Assembly: GCF_002093975.1 (NCBI RefSeq)
Contig: NZ_MSZZ01000023.1
Span: 140,964-204,963 of the forward strand
Source of the DNA: Thermoactinospora rubra
Lineage (GTDB): Bacteria; Actinomycetota; Actinomycetes; Streptosporangiales; Streptosporangiaceae
DNA: 64,000 nt
Direction: 5' to 3'
In this document: piece by piece, positions 16,715-24,994 of the stretch
Position numbering within the stretch: the first letter of the stretch is position 1
Layout: each line of letters begins with the position of its first letter
Translations under genes and position numbers: made by a program
The notes under the pieces: generated by a model
Told to the model about the DNA's origin: nothing
Database searches by the model: none
The model's input: only the letters and a program-made list of their open reading frames with translations

Positions 16715-17431
16715 ATGAACGCAACCGTCGCGGGGATCACCTACCGGGCCGTGCTCGGCCGGCGGCGCATCCTGCTCCTGGTGCTGCTGCCCCTCGCCCT
16801 GCTGGGCCTGGCGCTGCTGCTGCGCCTGGTGGGCAGCGCCGACGAGCGTACGGCCGTGCTGCTGATGCAGAAGTTCGTGATCGGCACCATGCTGCCGCTG
16901 CTCGGCCTCATCGCGGGCACCGGCGTCATCGCCCCGGAGATCGACGACGGCACGGTCATCCACCTGCTGTCCAAACCGATCTCCCGGCCGGTGATCGCGG
17001 TGACCAAGTTCGCGGTGGCCGCCTCGCTGCTGGTGCTGTTCGCCGCGGTGCCTACCTACCTGGCCGCGTGGATCCTCATCCGCACCGAGTCGGGCGTCGC
17101 GCCCGGCTTCGCCCTCGGCGCCCTCGTCGCCGGAATCGCCTACTCGGCGGTCTTCCTCTTCCTCGGCGTGGTGACCAAGCACGCCGTGGCCATCGGCGTC
17201 GTCTACGCCCTCGTCTGGGAGGGCCTGGTCGGCAGCCTCGTGCCGGGGGCGCGCAAGTTCTCCATCCAGCAGTGGGCCCAGACCATCGCCGACCAGCTGG
17301 CCACCTCCCCCTTCGTCGAGACCGACGTCACGCTCGGCTTCGCCGTACCGGCCCTGGTGATCGTGACGGTCGGCGCGGTGCTGCTGACGGGCCGGCGGCT
17401 GCGAGCCTTCTCCCTGACCGGCGAGGACTAG
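16715..17431 (+). CDS. ABC transporter permease (pair 2)
   Basis: A protein of 238 residues with about six hydrophobic helices of the ABC-2 type, including GVIAPEIDDGTVIHLLSKPISRP (shown here in part: APEIDDGTVIHLLSKP), a loop also typical of bacterial ABC-2 permeases. It starts immediately after the stop of the second ATPase. Last gene of the four-gene operon; 48 bp separate it from the CHAT gene, which has its own -10-like element. Confidence 0.88.
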   Translation: MNATVAGITYRAVLGRRRILLLVLLPLALLGLALLLRLVGSADERTAVLLMQKFVIGTMLPLLGLIAGTGVIAPEIDDGTVIHLLSKPISRPVIAVTKFAVAASLLVLFAAVPTYLAAWILIRTESGVAPGFALGALVAGIAYSAVFLFLGVVTKHAVAIGVVYALVWEGLVGSLVPGARKFSIQQWAQTIADQLATSPFVETDVTLGFAVPALVIVTVGAVLLTGRRLRAFSLTGED

Positions 17432-17467
17432 GTAGCCCTTACTCATGACGGCCCCGCCGGTACGGCC

Positions 17468-17473
17468 GACAAT
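17468..17473 (+). promoter_or_regulatory. Possible -10 box of the CHAT gene
   Basis: GACAAT lies 6 nt before GTG 17480, the same spacing as CACAAT before the DUF389 gene. No Shine-Dalgarno is present. A leaderless start is plausible, though the hexamer departs from TANNNT. Confidence 0.35.
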
Positions 17474-17479
17474 CGCCAC

Positions 17480-20400
17480 GTGATCGGAAAGCGGGACTGG
17501 GCGAAACCGGTGGCACGGGCGGCGCTCGGCGACCGGGTGGCCGTCGTCTGGGCGGGACGGCATCGCGGCCGGGCGCGTTACATCGTTGTGATGGGAATAG
17601 GGGCCGAGCTGTTCGACGCGCGGGCGTTCGCCGCCGCGTGGGAGGCGGTCGACCTGCCGGTGCCGGTGATGCTCCTGGCCGAGCTCGAAGGCTGGCCGTA
17701 CACGCTGCGGGGCGCGGCGAACCCACACGACTTGGCCGTCGACGCGCTGCAGTGCACCGGCGAGCCGGTCGCCGTGCGCGGGCCGTACCGGTTGCCCGGG
17801 ACGACGGCCGTGTCGTTCGTGCTGTCAGGGCACTTCGCCGGGCGGCGCCGCCGGTTGGGCCTGGTCACGCTGAACCCGGCGCCGCCCTCACCGCAGGAGG
17901 CGCGCCGGATCTTCCACTGGGAACTGGTCACCGGCGAGCTCGGCGACTTCGTGTGGGCCGCCGAACCGCCCGCACCCACGCCCGGCCCCCGGCTCAAGCT
18001 CCGGCACCCGAATGCGGCCTGGACCCCCTCGGAGTTCGGCGAGGCGGTGCTGCGCACCGCGACACGCTACGAGCACGCGGGGCTGACTCTGGTCTGGGTG
18101 GCGCCCCACGACCTGGGCTACACCTACGTCGTCCGCCGGGGCGACGAGCCCTACTCCATGAACCACTCCACCGGGTCCTGGCCGCCGCCGGACGCCTCGC
18201 TCGAGGAGAACGCCCTGGTGTGGGATGACATCCAGACCATGTCAGCCATGCGTTACGGCCAGGAGACGGTGGACGCCTTGGACCCGCGGGACGGTACGCA
18301 GCTGGTGCGAGCCTTCGAGCAGTTCGGCTACCACGTACGGCTGGCGCGGCCCACGAGCCCGGAGGAAGCCCTGCCGACGATCGCCCTCGGCATGCACCTC
18401 GCCTACAGCCTGGAGTCCATGCACATCCCGTACCCCGTGGAGTGGGTAACCACGACGTGCGCCGCCCTCGCCGGGAAGTTCGGGCTCGTCGACGAGCAGC
18501 GGCGTCTCCTGCGCCACGCCGCGATCTCGTGCGAGTCGATGGGGCTGGCCGAGGCCGCGCTCGCCCACTACCGGGAGGCACTGGACATAGCCGAGCCGTA
18601 CGGCGACGCGGTCCTGGAGCGGAACCTGCACGTGAGCTACGCCACGACGTGCGCCGCCCTGTTCGCCGCCCATGAATTCGGAGAGCCGCTCGGCGAGACC
18701 GACCGAGAGCTGATCGCCGGCGCGCTGGATCACCTCGACCAAGCCGAACAGCTGGTCCTGGCGGAACCGGAGGAGCAGTCCGCGTGGGCCCGGATGGCGA
18801 TCCCCGTCCACCACTGGCGGTTACGCGACTTGCTGGGCGAGCGTGAGAGGGCCGCAGAGGAGCTGCGACGGCTGGCCGACGATCCTGCCATGCGGGCACA
18901 CGACCAGCTCTGCAAGAGCACGCTGGTGTTCTGGATGGCCGCGTTGCACAAGCAGGGCAGACCGCTGGACGAGGCGGTGGAGAGGGCCAAGGCCGAGCCG
19001 GGGAGGTGGGGAACCGACCGTTCCATCGTCCTCCACGCCTTCCTCGCCAGCCATTTCTTAGAAAACGGGGAATACGACAGGGCCTTCCTTGCGGCCGAGA
19101 CGGCCCAGCACCTGCTGGTGCTCGAGGATGACCGCATCGCCCGCGTCCCGCTGCCCGGCGAAGCGTACGCGGGGCGGCGCAAGCTGGACGCGCTCGAGTT
19201 CATGTGCCGGGCGTTGGCTCTCATGCTCAAGCATGACGCTTTGAGCGACATGGCTGTGGGTGGACTTGTTCGCACACTGCGCTGGTACGTCGAGACGGCC
19301 AAGAGCCGATGGCTGACCCGCCGCCTCACCGCCGGACCGCCCGGCGCCGTTCTGGACGTCGACGAGCGGCTGAGCCAGTGGGCCGCGCAGATGCGCGAGG
19401 ATCTCGCCGGTCACCCCGCCGCCCTCGAAGAGAGCCAGGCCGAGCGCCTTGCACGGTTCTCGACGAACGATCCAGTGCGGGAGCTGCGCTCCCACCTCCC
19501 GGAGGACAGCGCCCTCGTCTCGTTCTACGAGACACGCGAGTGCAGCTACCTGTTCTGCACCACCCACGACGCCACGCTGCTGATGAGCGTCCAGGTCACC
19601 CAACGTGACCTGGAAACGGCGGTGAGGTATCTGCAGGCCGGCTTCTCCGGGACGGCGCTGCATCCGCCGATCGACCCCGACCGGCCCTTCGACCTGGCCG
19701 AGCCGTACCTGCGACCGTTGCGAGACCTGCACCGCCAGATGGAAACGCTGGCGGCCATGCTGCGGCTCAGCTCGGCCGTGGTGATCGCCCCACACGGCGC
19801 CTGGCACAACATCCCGCTCCACGCCCTGCTGCTGCCCGAGCTGTGGAAGGCGGGGCACAGCCCGGCCCTGTGCTACGTGCCGAGCCTGGAGGCGGCCGTC
19901 ACGCTGTTCCGGCGTCGCGGCGACGACCCCCGCCGGGCGGGTCTGCTCAGCCATCCGCTGCGGCCGGTGGAAGAGGGCGTCTTCGCCGACAGCCACCAGC
20001 GGATCGCGAACCGTCTGCACACCTTGGGGCTCGACGTGGACCAGGTGTTCTGCCGCGAGGCCACTCCAGCCGAGGCGCTGTCGATGCTGACCCGTGTCGA
20101 CCTGATGCACATCCTGGCCCACGGCGGCTCGCCCACCGATCCGAGGGAGATCATGAACGCGGGGCTGAGACTCTCACCGGGCACCGGCACCGGCGGCTGG
20201 CTCTCGGCGGCGGAGCTCCCTGCCGCCACGATGGCAGGCGTCCACCTCACGCTCCAGGCCTGCTCGGTCGGCCGCGTCGTCACCGCCGCCAGCGACGAGC
20301 TGTGGGGCCCGGTCCGCTCGGCGCTGGCCGCCGGGGCCGACAGCGTCCTGGCCCCGATGTGGAACGCCGACCTGCACTCCTCGACCGTCCTGATCGACCG

Positions 20401-20542
20401 CTTCTACACGCTCTGGCTCGGCGACGGCCTGTCCAAGGCGCAGGCCTTCACCGAGGCCCAGCGCGAGATGTACTTTTCTTCCGATCACGACGCCTGGCGG
20501 CACCTCTACCACTGGGCGGCGTTCAAGCTGATGGGAGCCTGA
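17480..20542 (+). CDS. CHAT-domain (caspase-like) protein with helical repeats
   Basis: A protein of 1020 residues. An N-terminal region (about 1-280) has no recognised family. The middle (about 310-660) is helical and TPR-like, for example LAEAALAHYREALDIAEPYGDA. The C-terminal CHAT peptidase domain runs from about 700 to 1020. The caspase-type dyad is present: His881 in MHILAHGG and Cys928 in LQACSVG, followed by typical LWGPVRSALAAGADSVLAPMW and RFYTLWL segments. CHAT proteases act in regulated proteolysis and bacterial immunity (for example TPR-CHAT in Craspase). Two in-frame TTA codons (residues 448 and 527) suggest bldA-type translational control. The stop abuts the start of a 157-residue companion. 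Substrate and trigger are unknown. Confidence 0.88.
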   Translation: MIGKRDWAKPVARAALGDRVAVVWAGRHRGRARYIVVMGIGAELFDARAFAAAWEAVDLPVPVMLLAELEGWPYTLRGAANPHDLAVDALQCTGEPVAVRGPYRLPGTTAVSFVLSGHFAGRRRRLGLVTLNPAPPSPQEARRIFHWELVTGELGDFVWAAEPPAPTPGPRLKLRHPNAAWTPSEFGEAVLRTATRYEHAGLTLVWVAPHDLGYTYVVRRGDEPYSMNHSTGSWPPPDASLEENALVWDDIQTMSAMRYGQETVDALDPRDGTQLVRAFEQFGYHVRLARPTSPEEALPTIALGMHLAYSLESMHIPYPVEWVTTTCAALAGKFGLVDEQRRLLRHAAISCESMGLAEAALAHYREALDIAEPYGDAVLERNLHVSYATTCAALFAAHEFGEPLGETDRELIAGALDHLDQAEQLVLAEPEEQSAWARMAIPVHHWRLRDLLGERERAAEELRRLADDPAMRAHDQLCKSTLVFWMAALHKQGRPLDEAVERAKAEPGRWGTDRSIVLHAFLASHFLENGEYDRAFLAAETAQHLLVLEDDRIARVPLPGEAYAGRRKLDALEFMCRALALMLKHDALSDMAVGGLVRTLRWYVETAKSRWLTRRLTAGPPGAVLDVDERLSQWAAQMREDLAGHPAALEESQAERLARFSTNDPVRELRSHLPEDSALVSFYETRECSYLFCTTHDATLLMSVQVTQRDLETAVRYLQAGFSGTALHPPIDPDRPFDLAEPYLRPLRDLHRQMETLAAMLRLSSAVVIAPHGAWHNIPLHALLLPELWKAGHSPALCYVPSLEAAVTLFRRRGDDPRRAGLLSHPLRPVEEGVFADSHQRIANRLHTLGLDVDQVFCREATPAEALSMLTRVDLMHILAHGGSPTDPREIMNAGLRLSPGTGTGGWLSAAELPAATMAGVHLTLQACSVGRVVTAASDELWGPVRSALAAGADSVLAPMWNADLHSSTVLIDRFYTLWLGDGLSKAQAFTEAQREMYFSSDHDAWRHLYHWAAFKLMGA

Positions 20543-21016
20543 GTGACCCTCGACGACCTCGACGACGCCCAGCTCGGCCAGGTCCTGCAGCACCTGGTCG
20601 CCCACTTCGACGACTCCGGTGACCTCCCGGTCACCGAGGAGGAGATCGCCGCCAGGACCGCCCGCGACCGTCGCTTCCTCGAGGAGCTCGCGCAGGCTCG
20701 GGGCGTGTCGCCGGACGGCTCCGCCGACCCTTCCCTCCGCGAGGTGATCGAGACCATCGCCGAGACGCTGCCCGAGACCCGCCCCACGATCGAGGAGGCC
20801 GCCGGCCGCATCCGCAGGGTCGGCACCCTGCCTCTGGCCGACGTGGCGCTGGACGTCCTCCTCATCGCCGCCGCGGCCGCGATCCTGCGGCCGAAAGGGT
20901 CGATCCACTTCAAGACCAAGGCGAGCGAGCTCAAGGTCAACATGGAGGCGGGCGGCGCCAAGGGGCTCGACGCCGTCCTCGCCTTGATCATGGAGTTCGT
21001 GAGCAGGAGGCAGTGA
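20543..21016 (+). CDS. Small companion of the CHAT protein, unknown function
   Basis: A protein of 157 residues starting at the GTG directly after the CHAT stop (TGA-GTG), so translation should be coupled. The N-terminal half is acidic and helical (about 1-90). A hydrophobic helix follows (LADVALDVLLIAAAAAILRP, about 96-115), then a probable beta-hairpin (SIHFKTKASELKVNMEAGG) and a last amphipathic helix ending FVSRRQ. I recognise no family. The order hydrophobic helix, beta-hairpin, helix is reminiscent of small constant components that accompany actinobacterial effector genes, but this is from memory. It could be a regulator, a substrate or a membrane partner of the peptidase. Confidence 0.7.
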   Translation: MTLDDLDDAQLGQVLQHLVAHFDDSGDLPVTEEEIAARTARDRRFLEELAQARGVSPDGSADPSLREVIETIAETLPETRPTIEEAAGRIRRVGTLPLADVALDVLLIAAAAAILRPKGSIHFKTKASELKVNMEAGGAKGLDAVLALIMEFVSRRQ

Positions 21017-21029
21017 GCGCCTCCGGGGC

Positions 21030-21515
21030 TCAGGCGGGGAAGTCCTTGGGGTTGACCCCGCTGGTCTTGGCGTTGCCGCCGATGACGGGCTGGAGGGTCA
21101 GCGTCCAGATCGAGTAGCTGGTCGCGGTCGTCACGAACCGGAGCTTGTCGTCGAACCGCTGGTAGCTGGGGTTCCTGCCGAAACGGCCCTTGCTCACGCT
21201 GAAGCGCGTGCCCGTGGTGAAGTACACCCGGTAGGTGCCGTCGACGACCGTGTCCACCTTGGCCGTCGACTTGGCCCTGACGTAGACGCTGATCGCCTTC
21301 TTGGAGCCCTTCATCAGCGTGACGACGGCGTCGCGCTTGGTGCCGTTCTTCACCTTCAGCACGCCGTGTCCCCCGCTGATGCGGTCGTACAGGATGGTGC
21401 CGTTCGCCGGTCTCGCCAGAGCCTCGACCGTCTTGGCCTGGGCGGGAGCGATGAACGCGGCCGTCAGCAGGATCGCCGCGACCACGCCGCCCGCGATTGA
21501 TCGCAAAGAAATCAT
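21030..21515 (-). CDS. Secreted protein of unknown function
   Basis: A protein of 161 residues with a clear Sec signal peptide (MISLRSIAGGVVAAILLTAAFIAPAQA, cleavage after AQA near residue 27). The mature part of about 134 residues is rich in Val, Thr and Lys and looks all-beta, with no Cys and no known motif. It converges on the CHAT companion with 13 bp between stops. A small inverted repeat, GATCCC-caagaa-GGGATC, lies at 21524-21541 just upstream of the ATG. Family not recognised. Confidence 0.72.
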   Translation of the reverse strand: MISLRSIAGGVVAAILLTAAFIAPAQAKTVEALARPANGTILYDRISGGHGVLKVKNGTKRDAVVTLMKGSKKAISVYVRAKSTAKVDTVVDGTYRVYFTTGTRFSVSKGRFGRNPSYQRFDDKLRFVTTATSYSIWTLTLQPVIGGNAKTSGVNPKDFPA

Positions 21516-21561
21516 TGGCCAAGGATCCCCAAGAAGGGATCAAGCCGTCAAACCGGATGAT

Positions 21562-21589
21562 CGGGGTACGGCACGCGGGCCGTACCCCG
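21562..21589 (-). terminator. Hairpin terminator after glmM
   Basis: CGGGGTACGGC, loop ACGCGG, GCCGTACCCCG: a perfect 11-bp stem directly after the glmM stop. There is no long T-run, as is common in high-GC actinobacteria. The same GGTACGGC/GCCGTACC stem recurs in the ribosomal cluster. Confidence 0.7.
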
Positions 21590-22930
21590 TCAAACGCATG
21601 CGGCGCGGACCACGCCGGCCAGGCGTTCGGCCACCTGGGTGGCCTGCTCCTGCGACGCCGCCTCGACCATTACCCGGATCATGGGCTCGGTGCCGCTCGG
21701 CCGGATCAGCACGCGGCCGGACTCGCCGAGCTCCGCCTCCGCCTCGGCGACGGCCTTGGCCAGCTCGGGCGCGCCCGCCTTGGCCTTGTCGACGCCCTTG
21801 ACGTTGATCAGGATCTGCGGCAGCGGGGTCATCACCGAGGCCAGCTCGGCCAGCGAGACGCCCGACTTGGCCACGACGGCGGCCAGGTGCAGCGAGGTCA
21901 GCAGGCCGTCGCCGGTCGTCGCGTGATCCAGCATGATCACGTGCCCGGACTGCTCGCCGCCCAGGTTGTAGCCGTCGGCCTTCATCCGCTCCAGCACGTA
22001 GCGGTCCCCCACCGCCGTCTCGACGACGGTGATCCCCGCCTCGCGCATCGCCAGCTTGAAGCCGAGGTTGGACATCACGGTCGCCACCACGGTGTCGCGC
22101 TTCAGCTCGCCGCGCGAGTGGAGGTCGAGCGCCAGGATCGCCATGATCTGGTCGCCGTCGACGACCTTGCCCTCGTGGGTCACGGCCAGGCACCGGTCGG
22201 CGTCGCCGTCGTAGGCCACGCCGAAGTCGGCGCCCCGCGAGACGACGACCTGCTGGAGCTTGGCCAGGTGGGTCGAGCCGCAGCTGTCGTTGATGTTGAG
22301 GCCGTCGGGACGCGCGCCGATCGCCTCGACCTCGGCCCCGGCCCTGACCATGGCCTCGGGTGCGACCATGTGGGCGGCGCCGTGCGCGCAGTCGACGACG
22401 ACCCGCAGCCCCTCCAGGCGGTTGGGGATCGTCTCCAGCACGTGCGAGATGTAGCGGTCGGCCTCGCCGAAGGCGTCGCGGACGCGGCCGACCTTGGCCC
22501 CCTCGGGACGGTCCCACGGCTCGCGCAACCGCCGCTCGATCTCGTCCTCGACCGCGTCGGCCAGCTTGACGCCGCCGCGGGCCAGGAACTTCACGCCGTT
22601 GTCGGGCGCGGGGTTGTGCGAGGCCGTCAGCATCACGCCGAGGTCGGCCCCGAGCGCGGAAGTCAGGTAGGCCACCGCCGGGGTGGGCAGCACGCCCAGG
22701 CGCAGCACGTCGACCCCGGACGACGCGAGGCCGGCGACCACCGCGGCCTCCAGGAACTCTCCTGAAGCCCGGGGATCCCGGCCCACGACGGCAACCGGAC
22801 GCTTGTGTCCGAATGCCCCTGCGTCGCCGAGGACGTGAGCCGCCGCGACCGACAGGTCCATGGCGAGCTCGGCCGTGAGGTCGCGCCCCGCGACCCCACG
22901 GACCCCGTCGGTGCCGAAAAGGCGCCCCAA
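21590..22930 (-). CDS. glmM: Phosphoglucosamine mutase
   Basis: A protein of 446 residues that converts glucosamine-6-phosphate to glucosamine-1-phosphate for UDP-GlcNAc and peptidoglycan. The N-terminus GRLFGTDGVRG, the phosphoserine loop TASHNP with S104, the metal loop DGDADRC and the C-terminal phosphate loop RPSGTEPMIRV are all present. The start is TTG at 22930, fixed by the family N-terminus and placed 1 nt after the rpsI stop, so translation is probably coupled. The order rplM-rpsI-glmM is typical of actinobacteria. Confidence 0.96.
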   Translation of the reverse strand: MGRLFGTDGVRGVAGRDLTAELAMDLSVAAAHVLGDAGAFGHKRPVAVVGRDPRASGEFLEAAVVAGLASSGVDVLRLGVLPTPAVAYLTSALGADLGVMLTASHNPAPDNGVKFLARGGVKLADAVEDEIERRLREPWDRPEGAKVGRVRDAFGEADRYISHVLETIPNRLEGLRVVVDCAHGAAHMVAPEAMVRAGAEVEAIGARPDGLNINDSCGSTHLAKLQQVVVSRGADFGVAYDGDADRCLAVTHEGKVVDGDQIMAILALDLHSRGELKRDTVVATVMSNLGFKLAMREAGITVVETAVGDRYVLERMKADGYNLGGEQSGHVIMLDHATTGDGLLTSLHLAAVVAKSGVSLAELASVMTPLPQILINVKGVDKAKAGAPELAKAVAEAEAELGESGRVLIRPSGTEPMIRVMVEAASQEQATQVAERLAGVVRAACV

Positions 22931-22931
22931 C

Positions 22932-23453
22932 TTAGCGCTTGCTGTACTGCGGAGCCTTGCGGGCCTTCTTGAGGCCGTACTTCTTCCGCTCCGTGGCGCG
23001 GGCGTCACGGGTGAGGAAGCCGGCCTTCTTCAGCGGCGGGCGGTTGACCTCGACGTCGAGGGCCGCCAGCGCGCGGGACAGGCCCATGCGCAGCGCGCCG
23101 GCCTGGCCGGTCACGCCGCCGCCGTCGATGCGGGCGATGACGTCGAAGGCACCCTCGGCGCCGAGCACCACGAAGGGCTCGTTGACGATCTGCTGGTGGA
23201 CCTTGTTCGGGAAGTAGTTGTCAAGCGAACGACCGTTGATCGTCCACTTGCCGGTGCCCGGGGCGATGCGGACGCGGGCGACGGCCTCCTTGCGGCGGCC
23301 GGTGCCGTACGAGTGGCCGGTCGTCACGGGCCTGCGCACGGGAGCGTCGGCGATGGCAGCGGACTCGGTGGTGTACTCGGACGGGAACTCCTCGCTGGAG
23401 TAGTCCTCCAGCTCGGCCTCGACGGCCGTCTCGACACCGGTGGGCTCAGCCAC
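22932..23453 (-). CDS. rpsI: Ribosomal protein S9
   Basis: A protein of 173 residues from GTG at 23453 with Shine-Dalgarno GAGGAG. The conserved S9 core begins near residue 47 (GTGRRKEAVARVRI) and ends with the universal KARKAPQYSKR tail that reaches the ribosomal P site. An N-terminal acidic extension of about 45 residues (EAELEDYSSEEFPSEYTTES) is absent from the E. coli protein and occurs in some actinobacteria. It lies between rplM and glmM. Confidence 0.97.
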   Translation of the reverse strand: MAEPTGVETAVEAELEDYSSEEFPSEYTTESAAIADAPVRRPVTTGHSYGTGRRKEAVARVRIAPGTGKWTINGRSLDNYFPNKVHQQIVNEPFVVLGAEGAFDVIARIDGGGVTGQAGALRMGLSRALAALDVEVNRPPLKKAGFLTRDARATERKKYGLKKARKAPQYSKR

Positions 23454-23478
23454 GGTTCTCCTCAAATCCTTCGAACTA

Positions 23479-23922
23479 CTACTGGGCGATCTGGGTGATC
23501 TCGAACGGCACGGGCTTCTGGGCCTGGTGCGGGTGCTCGGCACCGGCGTAGACCTTCAGCTTCTTGGCCATCTTCCGGCCGAGGGAGTTCTTGGGCAGCA
23601 TGCCCTTCACGGCCTTCTCGACGGCCTTCTCCGGCCGCTTCTCCATGAGCTCGCCGTAGGTCACGGAGCGCAGACCGCCCGGGTAGCCCGAGTGGCGGTA
23701 GGCCTTCTTCTGCTCGAGCTTGTTGCCGCTGAGCGCGACCTTGTCGGCGTTGATGACGATGACGAAGTCACCGGTGTCGACGTGGGGCGCGAAGATCGGC
23801 TTGTGCTTGCCGCGGAGCAGGGCCGCGACATGGCTGGCCAGCCGGCCCAGCACGACATCGGTCGCGTCGATGACGTACCACTGACGCTGTACGTCTGCGG
23901 GCTTCGGTGAGTACGTGCGCAC
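23479..23922 (-). CDS. rplM: Ribosomal protein L13
   Basis: A protein of 147 residues from GTG at 23922 (RTYSPKPADVQRQWYVIDA). The L13 signatures LGRLAS, GDFVIVINADKV, KKAYRHSGYPGG and GMLPKNSLGRKM are present. An AAGG sequence lies 9 nt before the start. First gene of the rplM-rpsI-glmM unit; an open frame extends further upstream but has no L13 similarity. Confidence 0.97.
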   Translation of the reverse strand: MRTYSPKPADVQRQWYVIDATDVVLGRLASHVAALLRGKHKPIFAPHVDTGDFVIVINADKVALSGNKLEQKKAYRHSGYPGGLRSVTYGELMEKRPEKAVEKAVKGMLPKNSLGRKMAKKLKVYAGAEHPHQAQKPVPFEITQIAQ

Positions 23923-24226
23923 GGTCGTAAGCCTTATCTTGCGTCTGTCGGCACTGTCGGACCCACTGACGGGGCGGACAGCTCTTGGTCGGTCGGTGCG
24001 GGCACACGACGGCCCGGACCTTCCGTCTCCGCATGGATGGGAGATGACGCCGGACGCGCCGCGCATTGGTCACGCGGGACCTATGCACACAACGTCGATA
24101 GGCTACCGCCCCTGCTGGCAGTGGTCAAAACGAGGCGGGCGGCACCGGCCGGGGCTACCGATTCCATTTCGGTTCCCTCCAACCCCTTCTTTACCACTAC
24201 CTTGCTTCCCTATCGTTGACTGCGGT
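23923..24226. other. Divergent intergenic region rplM / CAP-protein gene
   Basis: This 304-bp gap must hold the promoters of rplM (leftward) and of the CAP-domain gene (rightward). TATCGT at 24211-24216, 10 nt before the rightward ATG, could be a -10 box. No strong repeat, hairpin or riboswitch-like fold was seen. Confidence 0.5.
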
Positions 24227-24970
24227 ATGTGGCAGCCCCCTCACACGCGGCACACCCGGCGGCGCGCGCGGCGCAGGAGCCGTCTGGGCCTGCTGAGCTG
24301 CATGCTGACCGTCCTGTTCGCGGGCGTGCTGATCGGGCGGCTGACCACCGCCGAGGACGACTCGGCCCCGCAGGTCTACCTCAACAGCACGGCCCCGCCC
24401 GCCGCCGCGCCGAGCGCCACCCCCACGACCAAGAAGCCGCAGCGGGCCGCCGACGCGATCCCGCGCGAGCGGGAACGGGCGCCCTCCGCCGGCCACGCGC
24501 CCACGGCCGGGCCCACGCCGGAAGGTCAGATCCGGGGCGAGACCAACCCCGATCACACCAGCGTGTACGGCACGCCGGACCTGACGGTCTCGCCCCAGAT
24601 GGCCGCGCGCGTGGTGCAGCTGACCAACCGCGAGCGCAGGCGGCACGGCTGCGGCCCGCTGCGCGTCGACGCCCGGCTGACGCGCTCGGCCGAGGAGCAC
24701 TCCCTGGAGATGGCCGCCTCCGGCCAGTTCGGCCACAGCTCGCCCGACGGCTCCTCCCCCTGGGACCGCATGGCGCGCGCCGGGTACTCCGCGGGCGCGG
24801 CCGAGAACATCGGCCGCGGCTACCCCACCGCCGAGGCCGCCGTCCAGGGCTGGATGGCCAGCCCCGACCATCGCAAGAACATCCTCAACTGCGCCATCGC
24901 CGCCATCGGCGTGGGCGTCGTCCCGGGAGGCGGCGGCCCGTGGTGGACCCAGGACTTCGGCTACTCGTGA
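24227..24970 (+). CDS. CAP/SCP-domain extracellular protein
   Basis: A protein of 247 residues from ATG at 24227. An Arg-rich N-terminus precedes one membrane segment or uncleaved signal (LGLLSCMLTVLFAGVLIGRL, about 19-38), then a Pro/Ala linker, then a CAP (CRISP/SCP) domain at about 122-247. CAP signatures are NRERRRHGCGPLRVDARL, HSLEMAASGQFGHSSPDG, AENIGRGY, GWMASPDHRKNILN and WTQDFGYS. Bacterial CAP proteins are extracytoplasmic and of mostly unknown function. It starts a plus-strand group of three envelope genes. Confidence 0.85.
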   Translation: MWQPPHTRHTRRRARRRSRLGLLSCMLTVLFAGVLIGRLTTAEDDSAPQVYLNSTAPPAAAPSATPTTKKPQRAADAIPRERERAPSAGHAPTAGPTPEGQIRGETNPDHTSVYGTPDLTVSPQMAARVVQLTNRERRRHGCGPLRVDARLTRSAEEHSLEMAASGQFGHSSPDGSSPWDRMARAGYSAGAAENIGRGYPTAEAAVQGWMASPDHRKNILNCAIAAIGVGVVPGGGGPWWTQDFGYS

Positions 24971-24994
24971 GCCGCGAGAGGTTAATCTCTCCGC

